Shown here: piece by piece, positions 20,886 to 32,724 of the stretch
Layout: each line of letters starts with the position of its first letter
Numbering within the stretch: the first letter of the stretch is position 1
Assembly: GCA_907163375.1 (NCBI GenBank)
Contig: CAJQUW010005698.1
Coordinates: 62,001-126,000, forward strand
From: Prostheceraeus crozeri
Lineage: Eukaryota; Platyhelminthes; Polycladida; Euryleptidae
Reading direction: 5' to 3'
Length of the DNA: 64,000 nt
Translations under genes and position numbers: made by a program
The notes under the pieces: generated by a model
Told to the model about the DNA's origin: nothing
Databases searched by the model: none
What the model saw: only the letters and a program-made list of their open reading frames with translations

Positions 20886-22246
20886 CCCCTTCAAGTGGCC
20901 TGTAGCAAGGGTAAAAAATGCTTGACTACGGGCCAAAGGCATCAATAGCTGCCTCTGGCGTCAGAAATGAGAAATGCGACATATCCTGGCGTCCCTACTA
21001 GACCAGCTTCTAGCCATCAGTCACCATCCCTCGAATACGTGGCACTGCAGAATTATAATAACATTTCAAAAATTATTTAGCAATTAGTTCTACTTGTTTT
21101 TCATTATACATATTTTGATGATGGTTACACAACACTTCAACATACACGGCAGTGTTTTTATATAAAATTAAATTTGTTTAAATGGTCACAGTCGTAGCAA
21201 CATAACCCATAAATTTAATTATTTAGAATCACTACATCAGCTGAGAATCGACTCAAAGATTTTGAATTTGCAACCCAATTCAATCAATCAAAACCTGATT
21301 ATTGTCAATTAAAATAGTTTATTAATTGGTTGGGAAGGTGAAAGGAGAAATCACGAACATAATATTAAATAGGACAAATAATAATATTGAACTCTGTTCC
21401 TGACCGTATGTTACATTTTGATGCGTCATGTTCATATTTGGATAATATATTATTGCACAAAAACATACTTTTCTTTTATTCTTATGCATGTAACTATTGA
21501 AGGATGGGATAGAGTTACCATTAAAATAAAAACATAACAGCAATATTGGGTAGCCTGCTATATACCGGTCTGGAAAATGTGTGAACTACGTTGAAGTCCT
21601 GGACTTATGCTGTTTTAGCCTCAACGCTAATAAAATCATACCTTGCCACACAAAGCACGTACGGCAACAACTAGGTAGATATTGTAGCTAGCGAGTGGTA
21701 ACGCTATGAGGTACTTCCCTTTTAAAATACAGTTATGACAGTCAAAAACGACGTTTAAAAATTGATGACCATTCTGAAATGCAAAATTCAATAATATTAG
21801 CTAGAAATTGACGTGGTTATATCCTAATGGGTCCAAAGTAATTAGTATGAGACATATAGCAAAATCCCACCCAGTTGTGATTGAGAAAGTTTTTTTTGTT
21901 TTTTCTCAAAATGTTAATTACCGGTATGTGTGATGTCGTTCTTGCACTCAGTGCTTACAAATCCTCTCAAAAGTCGTTGTTATAACGTGCATAAAAAATC
22001 GTTCAGTGGGGTCGGCCTGACCGGCGAAAATACGTCGCTCTTCCCTACTTCGAATTTTTGAAAATCCGCGAATACTTCAATTTTTTAAACTTAATGATCT
22101 TTCTCAGTTACGCTTTCACGTTAGCGAAAGGCTGTCCCGCGTCAGGAAATTCTTATTTCTTTTAGTATCAATTTCTTATCAATTTCATTAGATCAATTTA
22201 GAAATATGGATACATGATCTAACTTTGTTTGTTTTCCACTAGAATC

Positions 22247-24686
22247 ATGCCAACTGAAGAAAGAAATAGGAAGCGCAAGGAAAAGCAACTGGAAAAAGAA
22301 GCCAAAAAAATGAAACCACTTCACCAATGCTGGTAGGTCAACGTGTCATTTATATACTCGTATTTATTACCTAATGAGTGATTTTTACCTTTTTTGTATC
22401 CTAGGTTTTCACTTTCTTCTTCTGGTACCAGTGGAGAGCCTTCAATACCTGACCCTGCCCCTGCATCATCCGAGGCGGCACCTCCTCCAGTAACCGTTGG
22501 TGAAGCTGTCCCTGCATCCGTGGACACTGACTCTGCATCTAAGGTGACTGGGGAATCTAGAGCTGCTGTTCTTGTGCCCTCAGCGTGTGAGGAAGTTGCC
22601 CCTGTATCTACTTCGTCAGTAGTTGTTGTCAATAAGAGTGAAGTACAAAGTCAGTATCCATGGTTAAAGTTTACAACTTCCAATAATAGATCATTTTGTT
22701 TCTGCCAGATATGTAGTGAGAATCAGGAGGCTTCTCTAAGGGCTTCCAAGAATAATAGGGTTCCCATGTCAGCTTCTCCAGGTGTGAAATATCAGCTAGA
22801 GAGGGTTAAGGCTCATGCAGTGAGTGCGAGCCACAGCGCAGCATGTCTTGCACAAAAAAGAAAATCTGAAGTGAAACAAGGTTGGATCCTTATTCTAGAC
22901 TCTGGAAACAATACAACACTGAAACATTAAAAACCTTAACTAATTTGGCAGTAGGTACGTACAATGATTCCATGTTAGTTACTCTTAGTGCCAATTCGTT
23001 TCCAGCAAGAACCCTTGCGTTTCTGCACGCACAATCTGTGAATTCAGATAATCCTGTTTTTTCTCCATTTCAACCTCCAGCATCTTCTGTCCAGTATCTG
23101 AATCCAGTGGTGTATCGCGAAATGCTCGAAGTAGTCGCTTCTCTAGAAAAAGAAAAGTTATTGTCGGACTTGCAGAAGTCCACTGTGCTGTCTATCCAAA
23201 TTGACGGATCCGACGATAAGTGGCAAAATGTGCACAAATTCATTACGTTAAGAAGCGTTTCAGATGCTAACATCAAGAGTCATTTCTTAGGTGTTGTAGA
23301 ACCTGAAGAGGATGGTGCTCAAGGATTGTTAGAGGCAATAAAGACAGGCTTTAGTGCGATCAGTTGGAGTTTAGATGATGCGAGTCACAAACTCTTTTCC
23401 ATCACAACAGATGGTGCTTCAGAGAATACCGGTCGTCACGAAGGTCTCTGGAAAGTCCTGCAAGAGGATATAGGAAAGAGCTTAATTAGCTACTGGTGTT
23501 CCGGCCATCGAAGTGATCTGGCTATGCAAGACATGGAAAAAATTGTTCCCGAGTTTCGACGGTTACGACAAGATTTATCAGGAATATCTGGGCATTTCCG
23601 CAGATCAGGAAAAAGAACTCAGGCTCTTCGTAACATAGCAGCTGATTTGGACAAAAAATTTTATCAATTTCCTGCTCAGTTTGATGTTCGATTTGCTCAA
23701 CATTATCTGCAGCTACTCACCGATGTGCTTCATAATTTGCCTGCCATAGTGAAGTATTTTGAAAACTTCATTGCCAGTGCTGCTACTTCCAGTGCTGGTG
23801 GAAGGCCTTCTAAGGCCGAAGCACAGGGGTTTCTGTCCCTGTGGAACGATGATACACAAGTTCATCTAACATGCTTTGTTTGTGACGTAGTTAGCATTTT
23901 TTCGGAACTTCAGAAAAAGTTTCAGAGTGACGATTTAGTGTTGACCCAGGTTGGGGAAGCTCGGGCAGCTGCTTCATTGAAACTTTCCAAGTTAAACTCC
24001 TCCACACTGCTAGGTGGAAAAGAAGCTGATTTTTTAGATGAGAAAGGGTGCACTATGCAGAATGCTCCATGGTTAGAGGTAGATGAAGGCCGAAGGAGGA
24101 TCCCAAATAAGTATGTTTCGTTCAGCCGAAGTTTACTCGCGGTGCGCTCAGAAATCCTGGAGGCCTCCATAAATTGTCTTGAAGACCGTCTAGAAAGCAC
24201 AAAGTTAGAGCACCAAGTACGCGACTTGTTGCAAGCTGATTCTGCTGACAGTATCTACAAGGCCGCTTGTAGACTTAGGTTGTATTCGTCCTCTGCACAA
24301 GAGCTCATCTCTGTGTAACAGTTAGACCATGATTCCTACGTTGCAGAGGCAAGCCTTCTACCAGTTAACTTATGGCAACTGGCAAAGTGCTCTAGTGATG
24401 TCCCAGCTTTCTGGCACAGATCTTGCTGAGCATCACACCTGACAGTATGAGGGTAGAGCGAGCTGTGTCCTGTTTAAACAACTTCAAGACAAGTGACAGG
24501 GCGTCTACAAGTTTGTCAACATTGAATGATCGAATGCAGATATGTATGAATGGTATAGGGACTGCCCACTACGATCCCCGACCGGCCGTAGCGATATTTC
24601 TGAAGGCGAAAGAGTGCAGAAATAAGCTGCCAGACATTAAGACCTACCAAATCCAACCTTTTGTTTCAAAGTTTTTTAAGAAATAA
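22247..24686 (+). pseudogene. hAT transposase with N-terminal zinc finger, frameshifted
   Basis: Exon 1 is 22247-22332 (basic, MPTEERNRKRKEKQ). Its intron has GTAGGT and TCCTAG borders, and exon 2 starts at 22405 in phase. After a Ser/Pro/Ala-rich linker comes a zinc finger (SFCFCQICSE ... KAHAVSASHSAACL). A frameshift near 22880 leads into 478 codons open to 24318. These include SIQIDGSDDK and SITTDGASENTG (catalytic-type Asp positions) and YWCSGHRSDLAM (the hAT Cys/His block). After a stop and a shift, the C-terminal dimerisation region appears (MRVERAVSCLNNFKTSDRAS). Three lesions in otherwise long open frames point to modest age. Confidence 0.85.
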
Positions 24687-24849
24687 ACGTTTCAGGACAA
24701 CGCGACTTCATTTTTATTTACATGCATGTATGGGTATTACTAAAATTTCTGGGAAGTGCCCTTTTTTAAACGAAACGTACATTATTATAGGCATAAAGTG
24801 CCCTTTTTCGCCGGTGGCCCGTATCCCGAAATCCTTAAAATATGCCCTG

Positions 24850-25351
24850 GTATTACATCGCAGGGTTTGTTTCTAGACGAGTTGCTGAAAAAATGTCATG
24901 TTCACGTTGCGAGTATGCGCTTTTTTCCCATGATGATTCGACGCATAAATCTTCGGGTTTCCTTTTGTTACGAGATAACGGAGGTATTAAGAAACCGAGT
25001 AACGGTGCCTTCAATGTTGTTTTAGCCGCTGAAAAGGCTTTCAGATATATTGTACCATTTGACACTTCAACTGAATCTGCTCCTGTTACAAAAAACATAG
25101 ATCTGTAAATCGAAAAGATGGTTCTAAAGAAACTAAAGCCTCATTGTACTTTTCCTGAATTGAATGCTCACTACTTCGATCATGAACTGGCTTTCAGTGA
25201 CGATCATCCATCAATGTTGGAGCGATTGATTATACAGACTAATCTGCGACTTCGACTCTTTTCTTTCGGACGAATTTATCGACGTCGGGTGATTCTCGGT
25301 GTTTCTTCTGGACAGAAACTCAATAAATTAGCTCTTTTTCGTGGAGAATAA
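24850..25351 (+). pseudogene. P-element transposase, C-terminal part
   Basis: After the hAT, the P frame resumes with YYIAGFVSRRVAEKMSCSRC, the conserved C-terminal Y--G-V--K-----C--C motif of P/THAP9-type transposases. It continues through FRYIVPFD to a TAA at 25106, then an additional open block with PELNAHYFDHELAF and FSFGRIYRRRVI. AATAAA at 25400-25405 follows the last stop and may be the polyadenylation signal. Confidence 0.75.
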
Positions 25352-25920
25352 ACAAAGTACCTCAAACGCAATGACATGTTCTGTTCTTTGCTTTTGAAAT
25401 AAAGATTCTTATTTCAATTTGAAACTTTGACTGATTTTATAGTAATTTAATTATTTCTGGAATAAGTTGTCGGGAATATGCCTATGTTAATGCTATCATT
25501 ATCAAACTATCAAGGCCAGTAAAAATCGTTTCACTACAAATCGTTTAGCTGTTTTGAGTCTTCGAGAAAAAATGCTCAGTTTATTTTCAAAGTGTATGAA
25601 GTAGAACAACAAATAAAAGATGTTATAGAAAATTACCGATACGTAAGATTAAATAACTATTACCACCGCTAGAAAATTTGTGACAAAATTCATGTTTCAA
25701 AATAAGAATTTGACATTATTCAAGTTTATTGTATGAAAATGAATACGGTAATTTGGCCTAATTGTCGTAGACATTCTACATTCGATAGAGCTACTCGTAA
25801 TTGAAGTGAAATTTGTGGTAGGCTACGTACATTTATCAAACATCTGACTGCCAACCAAGTATTTGCTGACAGCTGCTCCACTGTTCCTTAATAATAAGGT
25901 TCTTTCAGTCGACGATTGCT
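25352..25920. other. P-element 3' untranslated and subterminal sequence
   Basis: AT-rich, no coding signal. It ends where homology to the left inverted repeat starts. Confidence 0.5.
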
Positions 25921-26178
25921 CTTGCCCCCTTATTAGGGAAAACCGAGCTTCCACTGTGCGTCACTTTCTCAGTGCAGCGTCCGCTCTCTAGACTAACTAA
26001 TAATAGACTATCAAACCTCTTTGATCATCTGTTGTCTGCATTGCTTCTGCATGATGAAATAAAGTCAGTTGCTTGAGGATGGCAGACGGCGTCTGTTGAA
26101 AGCGCTCGCAAAGAACCTTGGTGGTTTTCTTTTGCTTTGGGTTACATCGACCCTTGGGATGTCCTCCGAGACAACTAT
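25921..26178 (-). repeat. P-element right terminal inverted repeat, uninterrupted
   Basis: This arm carries no insertions and serves as the empty-site reference for both elements inserted in the left arm. It preserves the unbroken junction CAGATGATCAAAGAGG (complement of 26018-26033) and the uninterrupted stretch into which Harbinger later inserted. Confidence 0.75.
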
Positions 26179-26189
26179 AATTGATCCTA
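26177..26189 (+). repeat. Direct repeat flanking the P-like composite, right copy
   Basis: ATAATTGATCCTA, identical to 12513-12525. Confidence 0.55.
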
Positions 26190-27119
26190 ACATTCAATTT
26201 TTCTCAATGCTTTGGTTTTCAGAGAATTTTTAAATGAAATTTCTGTCCCATCGTGTGACAATCTTCTCGCTCGATTGATAAGAGAATCATGATAGTCTGT
26301 TGGTAAACACAAATTTGGAAATAATTCACTTGTTTATTTTACAAATGTGTACGGAAGTTATCTTTGCATGCTACCCAAATGTGTAGGCCCTACTAGTATC
26401 TACGCTTATTAGATTAATACATTTCACTGCAACTAAAAAACATAGTTACGCATACACATTATTATTATCGTAGGCTTGTAGGTTATGGTTCATAGGCTAT
26501 GGTCATCGTCGCATAATGTTATGAATCTTCCTTTGAATAAAACAATGACACAAAGGAAATTAGAAAATATATATTTGGAATTTTTAGTTAGTTCACTATC
26601 GTCACATAGGCTAATAATATTCATAAATAGCCTACATACATGTATAACTTCATACTGTATCGCTTGCATGACATTGCCTGTACAGGCACATCTTGATCGC
26701 TATCCTATGAATTTATTTGTAAACATTATTTATGTAAGATACATTAAGAATATTCTCACCACAAATAATCATCATAATTATGCAAAGTGTCATATTTAAC
26801 ACCATGGGGCTTTAATGGGTACAAAATCTCCGCGGCTTCTATTGTCAACAGCACTTCATACAAGTATTAGACACATGACATTCAGGGGATGAAACCTAAA
26901 CATCACATCAGAACAAAAGAAGACACACTCATTTACTTTAACTAACATGCAAATGAAATTATGATTCCCAGGATTTTTCAACTAGTTCTTAAATGGACTT
27001 AGCTCAGGAGATCCAAACAAAAACTTAGATGAAACATTACCAAGGCATAATCAGCAAACATCAGTATCTTAGTTACTACATATTTACTAGTCTGTCTCCT
27101 TCACTGGAAAAAGATGATT
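26190..27119. other. Sequence downstream of the P-like element
   Basis: If the P element entered the piggyBac relic, this would begin with the piggyBac 3' tail, but I could not find its TTAA end. No gene was recognised. Confidence 0.35.
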
Positions 27120-27219
27120 TGTAGTGAGAAGGTAGCAAAAGCCGAAGATCGTTAACTTACAAATGAAGTCCGACCCGCTAATTATATTTTCTTCCCTCTC
27201 AACTTCAGGGTTATCAGCT
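27120..27219 (+). repeat. 100-bp direct repeat A, first copy
   Basis: It runs from AGTGAGAAGGTAGC to GGTTATCAGCT and shares GCCGAAGATC, AAATGAAGTCCGACCCG and CAACTTCAGGGTTATCAGCT with 27762-27861. Confidence 0.8.
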
Positions 27220-27761
27220 AATGGTTATAGGAATATATCTAATCAAAGATTTATCAGGAAAGGGGTCCATGAAGGTATTATTGATGATATGCTTATTGAA
27301 GATTGTAAGAATTCTTCTTCTTCGAGTGTTGTGGTTAAGGATAGAAAACATTCGTATAATTAAATAAGACCTAGAAAAACTTACCTGGTTTTTATGCTAA
27401 GATGTAAAAGACATTTTTGAACTTGACTTTCTAATTAGAACTTTTATATTTTGATTACTTTTTGGATTATGAATTTGAATTTTAAATTGCTACATACATG
27501 CATATATTATGGACATTTTTTTTGGTGGGAAAATGTGACATTTTGATTCATTGTAATTGTAGCCCATTGTGTTATTGTTGGTTAGAATGCAATTTCTATG
27601 TTGTGCTATCTTATTATTTGCCATTCAATACACGGACATGACATGAACTATATTCTGGTCACTATAAAAGCGTTGTACTTCATAATAAATGCGCTCTCGT
27701 TTGGTTCATAAAATGTCGTTCTACATCGGATCGCAACAAGCAGATTGCAGATTGCTTGATT
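27220..27761. other. Sequence between direct repeats
   Basis: AT-rich, no gene recognised. TATAAAA at 27663-27669 is the only promoter-like string and has no partner gene. Confidence 0.3.
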
Positions 27762-27861
27762 TATAGTGAGTAGGTACCAGAAAGCCGAAGATCTTTAACT
27801 TACAAATGAAGTCCGACCCGTTAATTCTATTTTTTCTCTCTCAACTTCAGGGTTATCAGCT
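27762..27861 (+). repeat. 100-bp direct repeat A, second copy
   Basis: Direct copy of 27120-27219, starting 642 bp further on. Confidence 0.8.
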
Positions 27862-27868
27862 GTCCAGA

Positions 27869-27914
27869 CCTCAAAACATTCACTTCGGTTCTGGTCCCCA
27901 AATCATGAGAAACA
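27869..27914 (+). repeat. Direct repeat B, first copy
   Basis: CCTCAAAACATTCACTTCGG with TTCTGGTCCCCAAATCATGA. It is repeated at 28202-28244 with few differences. Confidence 0.7.
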
Positions 27915-28201
27915 GTTGCGGCAAAGTGACGATAGTGAGACTGCTTTCGAAAACAATGTTATTCATCAATTATGACAGATACAGGATTCGAAGAAACATT
28001 TGCTTGACGAAAAGCAAATCAATGACGTTCTTTTTCAACCAAGGCTTGGTTCTTTAGATTTTTCATGTTCCATAAGTCGGCACGATTCTTATGTTGCTAT
28101 GCTTAATCAAGATTTTCTATGTCGACTGACGAAAGTCAACTTTTATGCATGCATATACAATCATGTGCATTGAATTTCTATTCTAAAAAGTAAATATATT
28201 C

Positions 28202-28244
28202 ACCTCAACATTCACTTGGGTTCTGGTCCTCAAATCATAGAAAC
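28202..28244 (+). repeat. Direct repeat B, second copy
   Basis: CCTCAACATTCACTTGGG with TTCTGGTCCTCAAATCATAG. Confidence 0.7.
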
Positions 28245-28479
28245 TGCCCAGTAGTTTGGAAACACCAATTCAACCTAATAATATCACAAATCCGCTACAG
28301 AGGGAAACGGGCGTAGGAATTTAGAATATCTGGAATTATTGAAATGTTCCGCACATGTGGCTACACTTGTCGCTTGCCACTTTTTATGGCTGCAATACTT
28401 CGCAGTTATGACATCTGATGTTTTCTAAGCATGCTGAAGCAAGACAGAAAGTTTGAAGAATGGTACGATGAAGAGAATT

Positions 28480-29640
28480 GATCGATAGCATCAGATGCTC
28501 ATAAAGGCTGTGAAAAAGAGGCTGCAGATTAGACTCTGTGAGCAAACAACTGACAACTCTTGGGATTTTATCAGGAAGTGGAAAATTCAAAATTTGGATA
28601 TATATGTCAATAAATGTAGAGGCCACATCGAATGCGACTGTTCTGGGACAAATGTCAATCTGCATTCATCCCAGCCCGGGCACATTATATGAATTGCGCT
28701 GATCACTGCATCAGACCCGTTGCTGCATCTGTTGTTGAGCTGCCGGTAATACGCGATTCAATATCACTTGTCAATGATATAGGTGTATTATTCTCTGGAA
28801 CAATAAAGTTTCGAAATATTTTCCACGATGTATAGCCTCATCAGAAAAACGACTGTCTAACACTTTCAGCCCTTCGTGCCCTACTCGCTGCACTGTTCGA
28901 TACAAAGGAATGAAGACATAATAAATAATTGCGAAGGCATCCTCAAAAGCATGAACGAATTCTGTGTTACCAGCTGCTTCAACCGAACGGAGATCAATGC
29001 ATCCGCCATTTTGAGACAGCTGCAGAAAGGTGACATGTACGTATCTATTGATATTTCAAAATCAATTTTTCAAGTATTAGAAGAGATGGTTAAGGTTTCA
29101 AGTGCACTAGGAGTAAAGTTCGACGGAGTTTTTTTCAGAGGTGACAACAACTATAGAAAAACTGGAATCCAAACGTGAGATGATTGGTAATGCGCAAAGA
29201 AGAATATGAAGAAAAAATAGATAATCTTTGTTTGAAACCCCTTACCCTTCGCAATCCAAACAAAACTCCAAAGAAAACTTCCGGTGCGGCAAGTGACTTC
29301 AATGCCTCATCAGTCGACCAGCACTATCGCATGAAGTATTATGAGGCTTTTCATACAGCAATGCAGCAGCTAAGAAAAAGATTCGACAAAGGAGCTACAG
29401 GCTTGTCATCCTTCTTAGTTGGTAGAATGATGACCTGCACGATGATGATAGTGAGGTGACGAGATTGAGAAAATTCCAGGGATGCGATCGGAGATGCGTT
29501 ATCAAGAATAAATGAAAGTTTCGATTTGGGAAGTACTACATCAAACTTTCGAGAAAAGTCTACAACTTCGCGTCAAATGTTTCGGAATTTCGAAACTCAT
29601 TAACGAAGCGAACGAGTCACAAGGTGTTAAACAATTCAAT
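28480..29640 (+). pseudogene. Second hAT transposase relic (zinc-finger MYM/THAP12-like lineage)
   Basis: Shifting plus-strand frames give NCADHCIRPVAASVVELPVIRD followed by LVNDIGVLFSGTIKFRNIF, which match the Cys/His block and following helices of ZMYM1/THAP12-related hAT proteins. LTLSALRALLAALFDTKE and a long coil come next. Later AASDFNASSVDQHYRMKYYEAFHTAM and LRKRFDKGA resemble the pre-dimerisation helices. No inverted repeats or start codon were recognised. Sequence unlike the hAT gene at 22247-24686 shows it is a separate lineage. Confidence 0.55.
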
Positions 29641-30104
29641 TTCAGCAATCTTCTAAATTTTGAAATTCTTTAAAGAAATATGTCAACTCAACCGAATCAT
29701 GCCCGCATGATTCGTCAGAACATCACTACCTTGCGGAGAATGTGGCGAGAACGAGGCGAAACAATAACACCTCATCTGCGACAAGTGTGGCACCCTATAT
29801 AATTTCAGCTGCACAAACCTTCGGAGTTGATTGGTCAAATAATTATTAGTTAATTGGTAAACCAGTACAGACACAAGTACAAATGCAAGTAGTGTGTGAG
29901 CAATATTCATCCAAACGAGCTGCAGACCATTTCTATCGTTGCATGGAGAGGTCAATTGTGATTTGCGTCATATGCTAACAATGTCACCAAAAGAATGTAG
30001 CCCGAAAAGAATGAAGCATTCTCGGGGCGCTGAGTAGTAATCCACGCTTGTGTCCGCTGATGGATATAAATCAAATGTCTGATGCACGCGCTTTGTAATT
30101 TACA
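29641..30104. other. Spacer upstream of second piggyBac relic
   Basis: AT-rich. No gene recognised. Confidence 0.3.
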
Positions 30105-31510
30105 ATGGCGCGCAAAATGTACACAACGAAAGACGTAGCGCGAAAAAAAATGAATCGCGAAAGTGGATCTGATGTTTTTGATATTGAATTGACTGATGTT
30201 TTTCATGTGTTTGAGGATGAATCAACTGATACCAGTGATGTCAACGATAACGACAATCAAGTGACTGATTCCAATGACGAATCCAATGACTCCTCCGATG
30301 ACAGCGAAGACTCTGATAACGATCACCCTCCGCCTTTACATCTACGAGTCAACATACCACATCAGCTACGAAGCAAAAATGGGCGAATATGGAGTACAAA
30401 TCCGGAAAGGCCGACACAAGCTCGTGCTTCAAATGTACTTCGGCAACAAAGTGGGCTCAGTAGTGCGAGCGTCAGATCAGTTTATACTATCTTTGATAGT
30501 TTCAAGTTATTTTTCACAAAATGATATGATACTTCTAATTGTTCGAGAGACAAACCGTAGAGGGCAATCTACAGCACGAAAATGGAATCAAACACATGAG
30601 AGAACCCATGGTTGGCATGAGACTGATTCGTCTGAATAGAGGCTATGATCGGTCTGAATTTTGGCAGGTATGTGGCGATCTTCAGGGTAATCTCTAGACG
30701 AACTATGGTCAGCGAAAGATGGTAGACCCGTATTCACGGCCACAATGTCTCTTACGCGTTTCAAAGAGTTGTTGAGGTACTGTCGATTCGACACTCAGGC
30801 AACAAGAGAGCAACGAATTTCACAAGACAAATTGGCGCCTATCCGTGACTTCTGGTAATGTTTTTGGCCAATCTACAACACCGTTTATAAGCCAGGCAGT
30901 GGCAATAACAGTTTGACGAGCAATTGATAGCGACACGAGGGCGGTGCAGTTTCCGGCAGTACTTGCCCCTCGAAGCCCGGAAAATACGGCATAAAGGTAT
31001 TCTGGGCTTGTGATAGCGAAACGTAATTTCCTCTGAAAGGTGAAGTCTATCTTGGTAGGCAACCCAATGCACCAGTTGGGTCAAATGTAAAAGATCTTGT
31101 GAAACGATTAGTACAGCCCTGGATAAAGACAGGAAGAAATATAACAATGGATAATTATTTTACATCGTCGATTGATTTAGCTTATGATTTGCTTGCCATG
31201 CGCACTACAATTGTTGGAACAATAAGAAAAAACCGTGCTGATATATCCCCGAGAGAGATGCAAAGCAATCGCAGCAGGCCATAGTAATTCATTTTTTTGG
31301 ATTTGATCGTCAACTTACCCTCGTTAGTTATCGTCCAAAGAAAGGAAGGTCCGTCATATTGTTGTCTTCTACGCACCATGATGAGTCTATCGATGAAGAC
31401 GACAAATATAAACCTGTTATTATCCAACATAACAACAAAACGAAAAAATATGCATACATTTTCGCATATGCATACAAAATCGCATGTCCCATTCGTTGGA
31501 AGGTGGTGAT
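30105..31510 (+). pseudogene. piggyBac-type transposase relic, lineage B
   Basis: ATG 30105 opens an N-terminus with an acidic Asp/Ser tract (about residues 45-75), then RSKNGRIWSTNPERPTQARA and SVYTIFDSFKLFFTK. After frame breaks the order is IVRETNRRGQSTARKWNQ, SLTRFKELLRYCRFDTQATR, the GKYGIKVFWACDSET block and GEVYLGRQPNAPVG. Then NITMDNYFTSS carries a catalytic Asp, RTTIVGTIRKNRADISP follows, and SYRPKKGRSV and HHDESIDEDDKYKP appear in shifted frames. The first catalytic block is degraded (YKPGSGNNSLTSN). Domain order matches a full-length gene without its last quarter. It differs from the relic at 11167-12520. Confidence 0.7.
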
Positions 31511-32716
31511 GCTGAGGTGGACAATGTAGAGAAGCTCTCCAGTTAATTTCCTGTTCATATAAAGAAAAACTCATGATAAAATGTCATAAATGAGAAATTC
31601 TCAAAATGTGAAATTAACTTGGAAGTTAATATTCAATGAATATCATTGCAGGTTTGATGAAATTATATTAGATGTAGTTCGATCATGTACAACCAATGAA
31701 TACTTGCCAATACTGCCTCGATGAATTGCGAGACATTGGAATAGAGAATTATCATTACACTTATTAACTACCTTTCTGATAATCAAACATCAGCACTCTC
31801 CTTCGGAGAGAGGAGGTGCTTTGATTTTGAAACGGAAAGAAAGATGTCGAACCGGCCATTCGATTCCCGCTGGGTCATGGAGCACTATCATAATGAGCGA
31901 AATTTGTGAAAGTTGACTGGATGGTAAGTACGATATTTCTTGCTTTATTTTATATATCCTCTATGTCGATCAGAGATCTTTTCACAGCGAGTAAGTTCCC
32001 ACTCCCCATGTGTAAGGAAAGTGATTTACCACTCATTCTCATTCAGAGACCGTCAATCTAATCCAACATTCTATTCTTTTCATCTGGGGGAAATTGTAGT
32101 TCGAAAAATAAATTTTTCAAATTGCAATGTAATACCAGTTGCAAAGAAGTTCCGAAATATTTAACTTGTCAAGTACATCGACAAGTGGTCCATAAATGTG
32201 GACATTGAAATTGGAAAGAATCCCTTCATTTCTACTGCTGTGCCGGCTCTGTTGTTACATTTGAAAACAAATATCCTTGACCACTGCTTATTAACCATTG
32301 GCTAAAGTCAATCTTTAGAAAGTTTTACAAAACAACTTCCCAAGATTCTTGATACACATTCATGAGAAATCGGTAGTTCGAAAAATTAGTGAATTCAGGG
32401 AACCAAATAACACAAAATCTGACCTGTATCACAGCCGTTTAATAGATTTAGTAGCGCACCGACATGATGGTTGACTGGATATGATAGAAGAGTCCAACAA
32501 TAGACAGGTAGCGGCGAGAACAAGTTTCTTTTTTTAATAGCATTTCCAAAAGGGATTAAATGTATTTGAATGATGGGACACTAAGGATGATGCACAATAT
32601 CATGCATATTTACCATGTACCGTTGTCCCCCTTTAACAGCACAGTGTTCCCAAGGAGAAGAAACCGGGAGGAGAAAGGATCAACCTAACCTTCAGAGTTA
32701 CCAAGAGAAGTAGTTA
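31511..32716. other. Intergenic sequence
   Basis: AT-rich. Contains no motif that I can support. Confidence 0.35.
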
Positions 32717-32724
32717 ATTGAGGT

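Larger units (their letters stand above)
20840..24849 (+). mobile_element. hAT element inserted in the P-element gene
   Basis: The 4010-bp element has ends CAGGGCATATTTTAA and its complement, with a second shared inner block TACGGGCCA, and an 8-bp duplication GTATTACA. CAGGG termini and 8-bp duplications define hAT. It contains one intron-bearing transposase gene on the plus strand. 5' non-coding sequence fills 20886-22246, and a short 3' tail follows the gene. Confidence 0.95.
12526..26181 (+). mobile_element. P-element-like transposon enlarged by three nested insertions
   Basis: The sequence at 12552-12710, interrupted and continuing at 14102-14164 and 18502-18548, is the inverted complement of 25921-26178. 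This defines long terminal inverted repeats of roughly 260-290 bp. Between them lies a THAP-domain P-type transposase read in two parts (18655-20839 and 24850-25351). Subtracting the Penelope-like pair, the Harbinger element and the hAT leaves about 3.9 kb, plausible for a P-type element. The outer 26 bp at the left (12526-12551) have no counterpart at the right, so the right terminus may be eroded. Exact ends are inferred. Confidence 0.7.

Noticed and set aside
20880-20935. TACGGGCC as the true hAT terminus
   Set aside because: Using these bases gives no matching 8-bp duplication. CAGGGCATATTTTAA lies just outside and gives perfect GTATTACA flanks.
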